This document shows positions 61,491 through 64,000 of a stretch of 64,000 nucleotides of DNA, piece by piece. Positions within the stretch are counted from its first letter, which is position 1, and every line of letters starts with the position of its first letter. A program made the translations under genes and the position numbers. Below the pieces are notes generated by a model. The model saw nothing but the letters and a program-made list of their open reading frames with translations, was not told the DNA's origin and searched no databases. Source of the stretch: Thermohalobaculum sp039026375 (GTDB lineage: Bacteria; Pseudomonadota; Alphaproteobacteria; Rhodobacterales; Rhodobacteraceae); contig JBCCML010000017.1 in assembly GCA_039026375.1 (NCBI GenBank), forward strand, positions 18,491 to 82,490, given 5' to 3'.

Positions 61491-62720
61491 ATGAAGATCA
61501 ACGAGAGGATCAGTGGGGTCTCACGACGGGATTTCTTCAAAATTTCTGCGACTTACGGGATGAGTTCGACACTGTTGGCTGCTAGCGCCACTGGAGGCGT
61601 ATTGACCGCGGCGAATCTGGCAGCAGCAGCAGAGTCGACCTATGAAAAACGTTACGCAAAGGATGCGAAGCACACACTCAAGTTCGGTGCGGCCGGTTTT
61701 AATCCACAGAACCTGTTGATCGAACGCGCTGGTGCGTTGGAGTTTGCCCGCGACCTGGAAGCCCGGACCGATGGCGAAATTCGCATCGAGTTCATCGGCA
61801 ATAACCAGATCTGCAACCAGTTGTCTTGTGTCGAGAAGACCCAACAGGGCATCACCGACATCTACGCCGCATCCACCCAGAACTCAGCGGGTGGAGCGCC
61901 GTACCTGAACGTACTGGATTACGCCTACATGTTCCGTAGCCGGGCCGACCAATACTACTTCATGTATCACCCAAAGTCGGTCGAGATCCTTCGCGATCCG
62001 TTCGAGAAGCGCCACGGACTCAAATTCCTGTTCACGCATGCTGAGTTGCGCGGCATCCAGTTAGGCCTGTCGTGGGAAGACAAACCCACGGTCACCTCGA
62101 TCGAGGAGCTGTTTGGCAGCAAAAACCGAGTTACTGGCACGCAACTTGGGCGCATCGCGATGAACGCGCTCAACCTGAACCCTGTGCCTATCGCTTGGGA
62201 AGAGACCCTAGATGGCCTAAAGCAAGGGCTGATCGACGGTGCAGAGACTTGGGCATCTGCTGTTGCCTATGCCAACATGTCACCGGTTGTCTCTCAGTGT
62301 GTGGACCTCAAGTTCTTCTGCGGAACAGAGCACACTGCGATGTCGGCATCGGTGTTCGACGAACTGGGTGGCGAGTTGCAAGACGCCGTCATGGAGTCCG
62401 CTTACTGGACTCAAGCCCACGTTCAGGCTGCCAACGAGGCTGCGCTGGTAAACACCGTCGGCTTCTCGAACCCGCAGTTCCCGAACACGATCTTTGCGCA
62501 GAACAACGTTCGGGTCGCATCTCTCCCAGACGCCGAGATCAAAAAGGCCGAAGAGATGTGCTCGCCGGAGTTCCAGCCTGCCCTTTGGGAGCAGTGGCGC
62601 GACCGCCTGAACAAATGGGCCGGCGGCCTCGACACCTACCAAGAGATCTATGACACCGTGCGCGAGCACGACATCACCCTGGCAGAGAACGTCGAACCCC
62701 GTCGCTGGTGGAAAGGCTGA
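61491..62720 (+). CDS. TRAP transporter substrate-binding protein, Tat-exported
   Basis: This 409-residue binding protein has a twin-arginine signal (SRRDFFK, near residues 11-17) and a hydrophobic stretch ending in AAAE. Its TRAP-type fold is supported by the DctQ and DctM genes downstream. It is longer than the DctP of the 49-kb operon and shares little obvious sequence with it, so it should bind a different ligand. Its start ATG 61491 follows GGAGGAAG. Confidence 0.85.
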   Translation: MKINERISGVSRRDFFKISATYGMSSTLLAASATGGVLTAANLAAAAESTYEKRYAKDAKHTLKFGAAGFNPQNLLIERAGALEFARDLEARTDGEIRIEFIGNNQICNQLSCVEKTQQGITDIYAASTQNSAGGAPYLNVLDYAYMFRSRADQYYFMYHPKSVEILRDPFEKRHGLKFLFTHAELRGIQLGLSWEDKPTVTSIEELFGSKNRVTGTQLGRIAMNALNLNPVPIAWEETLDGLKQGLIDGAETWASAVAYANMSPVVSQCVDLKFFCGTEHTAMSASVFDELGGELQDAVMESAYWTQAHVQAANEAALVNTVGFSNPQFPNTIFAQNNVRVASLPDAEIKKAEEMCSPEFQPALWEQWRDRLNKWAGGLDTYQEIYDTVREHDITLAENVEPRRWWKG

Positions 62721-62739
62721 TAACCGCTGATATGCTCAA

Positions 62740-62772
62740 GGCCGGTTCCCCTTCTGGGGTGCCGGCCATTTT
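62740..62772 (+). terminator. Attenuator-like hairpin between the binding-protein and permease genes
   Basis: GGCCGG-TT-CCCC and GGGG-TG-CCGGCC form a stem with two internal mismatches, followed by ATTTT. It lies 20 bases past the binding-protein stop and 62 bases before the DctQ start. It should terminate part of the transcripts, leaving more binding protein than permease. Confidence 0.75.
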
Positions 62773-62834
62773 GTGTCTGAACCAGCCAAGACTGGTGGGC
62801 GACATAGCGGGGAAATCGCGGGGGAGGAATAGTC

Positions 62835-63497
62835 ATGCTGGCAGACATCGGCGCCATTTTCAGTGCGGTCGGATCTAATGATGCTTGGGAAATCCGCGAA
62901 GCGTTGAAGTCAGACGCAGCCTGGGTACTGGGTGTTCTGATCGCGGCCGTGGGCGGGGTCATCGTCGCGCTCCTCTACAACGCAATACCAATCGTAGAGC
63001 GCAATCTGGAGCGCGCGATCATGGTGATCAGCTACCTTTCCATCGCTGGCATCATCTTCTGGGGCGTCGTGGATCGATTTGTGTTCTCAGAGCAGCTGCC
63101 GTGGTCCACGACGATTCCGCCGCTTCTGTTCATGATTATGGCCTGGTTCGGCGCCACGTATAACGTGCGGCTTAGAACCCATCTCAGCTTTTCCGAGTTT
63201 AGGTCACGTATGCCCCGAGGCGGGCAGTTCGCCTGCCTGATGCTGGACGCAGTGCTCTGGTTCATCTTTGCGGTGATCGTAATGGTCACGACCTCACGCG
63301 TCGCGGCTTTGTCCGCTTCCAATTTTCAGATCGTGCTGGGGACTGACAACACCTTGCAATGGTGGTTCTTGATCACCGCACCACTCGCGTTCCTGCTGAT
63401 GGCAGGCCGGGTCTTCCAGAACATGTTTGAAGACATCGGCAATCTGCGCGCCGGACGGCCACTGATTAAACAGGCAGTGATCGGGGGGGATGCGTAA
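62835..63497 (+). CDS. TRAP transporter small permease
   Basis: This 220-residue DctQ-like protein has an N-terminal ~60-residue extension and about five membrane helices, with an LRTHLSFSEF segment typical of small permeases. The extension is longer than usual. Its stop overlaps the DctM start by one base (TAATG). Confidence 0.82.
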   Translation: MLADIGAIFSAVGSNDAWEIREALKSDAAWVLGVLIAAVGGVIVALLYNAIPIVERNLERAIMVISYLSIAGIIFWGVVDRFVFSEQLPWSTTIPPLLFMIMAWFGATYNVRLRTHLSFSEFRSRMPRGGQFACLMLDAVLWFIFAVIVMVTTSRVAALSASNFQIVLGTDNTLQWWFLITAPLAFLLMAGRVFQNMFEDIGNLRAGRPLIKQAVIGGDA

Positions 63498-64000
63498 TGA
63501 CCGATGGCACGCTGATCACACTGATCTCCCTCAGCGTCACAGTGCTCTTCATGCTGGGCGTCCCGGTCCTACTGGTGATTGCCTATTGGGTGATTGGCTG
63601 CTCTTTCGTCCTGGGCCTGACGCTGGATAATATGGGGGCCGAGCTCCTCAACGTATTCAACAAGGGGTTCGCGCTGCTGGCGATGCCGCTATTCATTCTG
63701 ACCGGAGACCTGATAAACAAGTCTGGCATCGCCCGACGATTGTCCAACTTCGCCTATGCCTGCCTGGGCTGGTTGCGGGGCGGGCTAGCCATGGCGTCGC
63801 TCGGCGCCTGCGGATTGTTCGCCGCGATCTCTGGTTCGAACTCGGCGACCACCGCAACGATTGGGTCCATGCTGCACCCGGAGATGGTCAAGGGCGGCTA
63901 TGACGAACGCTTTTCGGCCGCGACGGCAGCCGCAGGCGGTACGGTTGGTATTATCATCCCGCCGTCCATCATCTTCATCGTCTACGGGTTCCTGATGAAC
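63497..64000 (+). CDS. TRAP transporter large permease (DctM), 5' part
   Basis: The reading frame from ATG 63497 stays open to the window end (168 codons visible), with DctM features: an N-terminal membrane helix, LLAMPLFILTGDL, GLFAAISGSNSATTATIGSM and IIIPPSIIFIVYG. The remainder of a ~430-residue protein should lie beyond the window. It completes the second TRAP system with its binding protein and DctQ. Confidence 0.9.
   Translation, partial: MTDGTLITLISLSVTVLFMLGVPVLLVIAYWVIGCSFVLGLTLDNMGAELLNVFNKGFALLAMPLFILTGDLINKSGIARRLSNFAYACLGWLRGGLAMASLGACGLFAAISGSNSATTATIGSMLHPEMVKGGYDERFSAATAAAGGTVGIIIPPSIIFIVYGFLMN

Overview
The window is a stretch of GC-rich alphaproteobacterial chromosome, most probably a marine member of the Rhodobacterales (Roseobacter-type). 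The evidence is the gene content: Tad pilus genes, uvrC-pgsA-moaDE, pntAA-AB-B, an alphaproteobacterial aa3-oxidase subunit IV, COQ9, PP0621-like, DUF465 and DUF1127 small proteins, two tripartite TRAP transporters and a compatible-solute locus. No rRNA, tRNA, CRISPR array, insertion sequence or prophage was seen. A perfect 16-bp parS palindrome (17359-17374) and a perfect DnaA box (14098-14106) suggest that the region lies near the replication origin.

Layout. 1-7.5 kb: the distal part of a tad/cpa operon (TadE-like, TadZ/CpaE, TadA/CpaF, TadB, TadC, two TPR lipoproteins, prepilin peptidase). 7.5-19.3 kb: glycerophosphodiesterase, an OmpA-like envelope protein with a coiled-coil partner, uvrC-pgsA-moaD-moaE, a pteridine-reductase-like SDR, purEK, parS, COQ9, rpsU with its terminator, and a Ser/Thr phosphatase. 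19.3-32.6 kb: alpha/beta hydrolase, proton-translocating transhydrogenase, aa3-oxidase subunit IV, a DmdC-like acyl-CoA dehydrogenase operon, Sua5, an FAD-linked oxidase, an amber-interrupted GFA pseudogene, and comF-grxC-nitrilase. 32.6-40.7 kb: hemH, panC, an ICMT-like methyltransferase, a FAH-family hydrolase, glpX, a LysR regulator, DUF1127 and hom.

40.7-50 kb is an accessory-looking minus-strand operon. It holds TRAP transporter genes (dctP-dctQ-dctM), an acyl-CoA ligase, a four-subunit succinate-dehydrogenase/fumarate-reductase-like complex whose FAD-attachment His is replaced by Cys, a small leader-like peptide and a lipoprotein. Related GC-rich palindromic elements sit inside and between these genes, and a 138-bp tandem duplication lies downstream, next to hom. 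50-53.4 kb: pgi-eda (Entner-Doudoroff) and a LysR regulator.

53.4-64 kb looks like an osmoadaptation island. A glucosylglycerol-hydrolase-like enzyme diverges from an overlapping operon of glycerol-3-phosphate dehydrogenase, HAD phosphatase and glucosylglycerol-phosphate synthase. These genes would make glycerol-3-phosphate, join it to glucose, dephosphorylate the product and, when needed, degrade it. A GMC oxidoreductase and a second, Tat-exported TRAP system follow and run off the window. By eye this region is less GC-rich than the 20-40 kb section.
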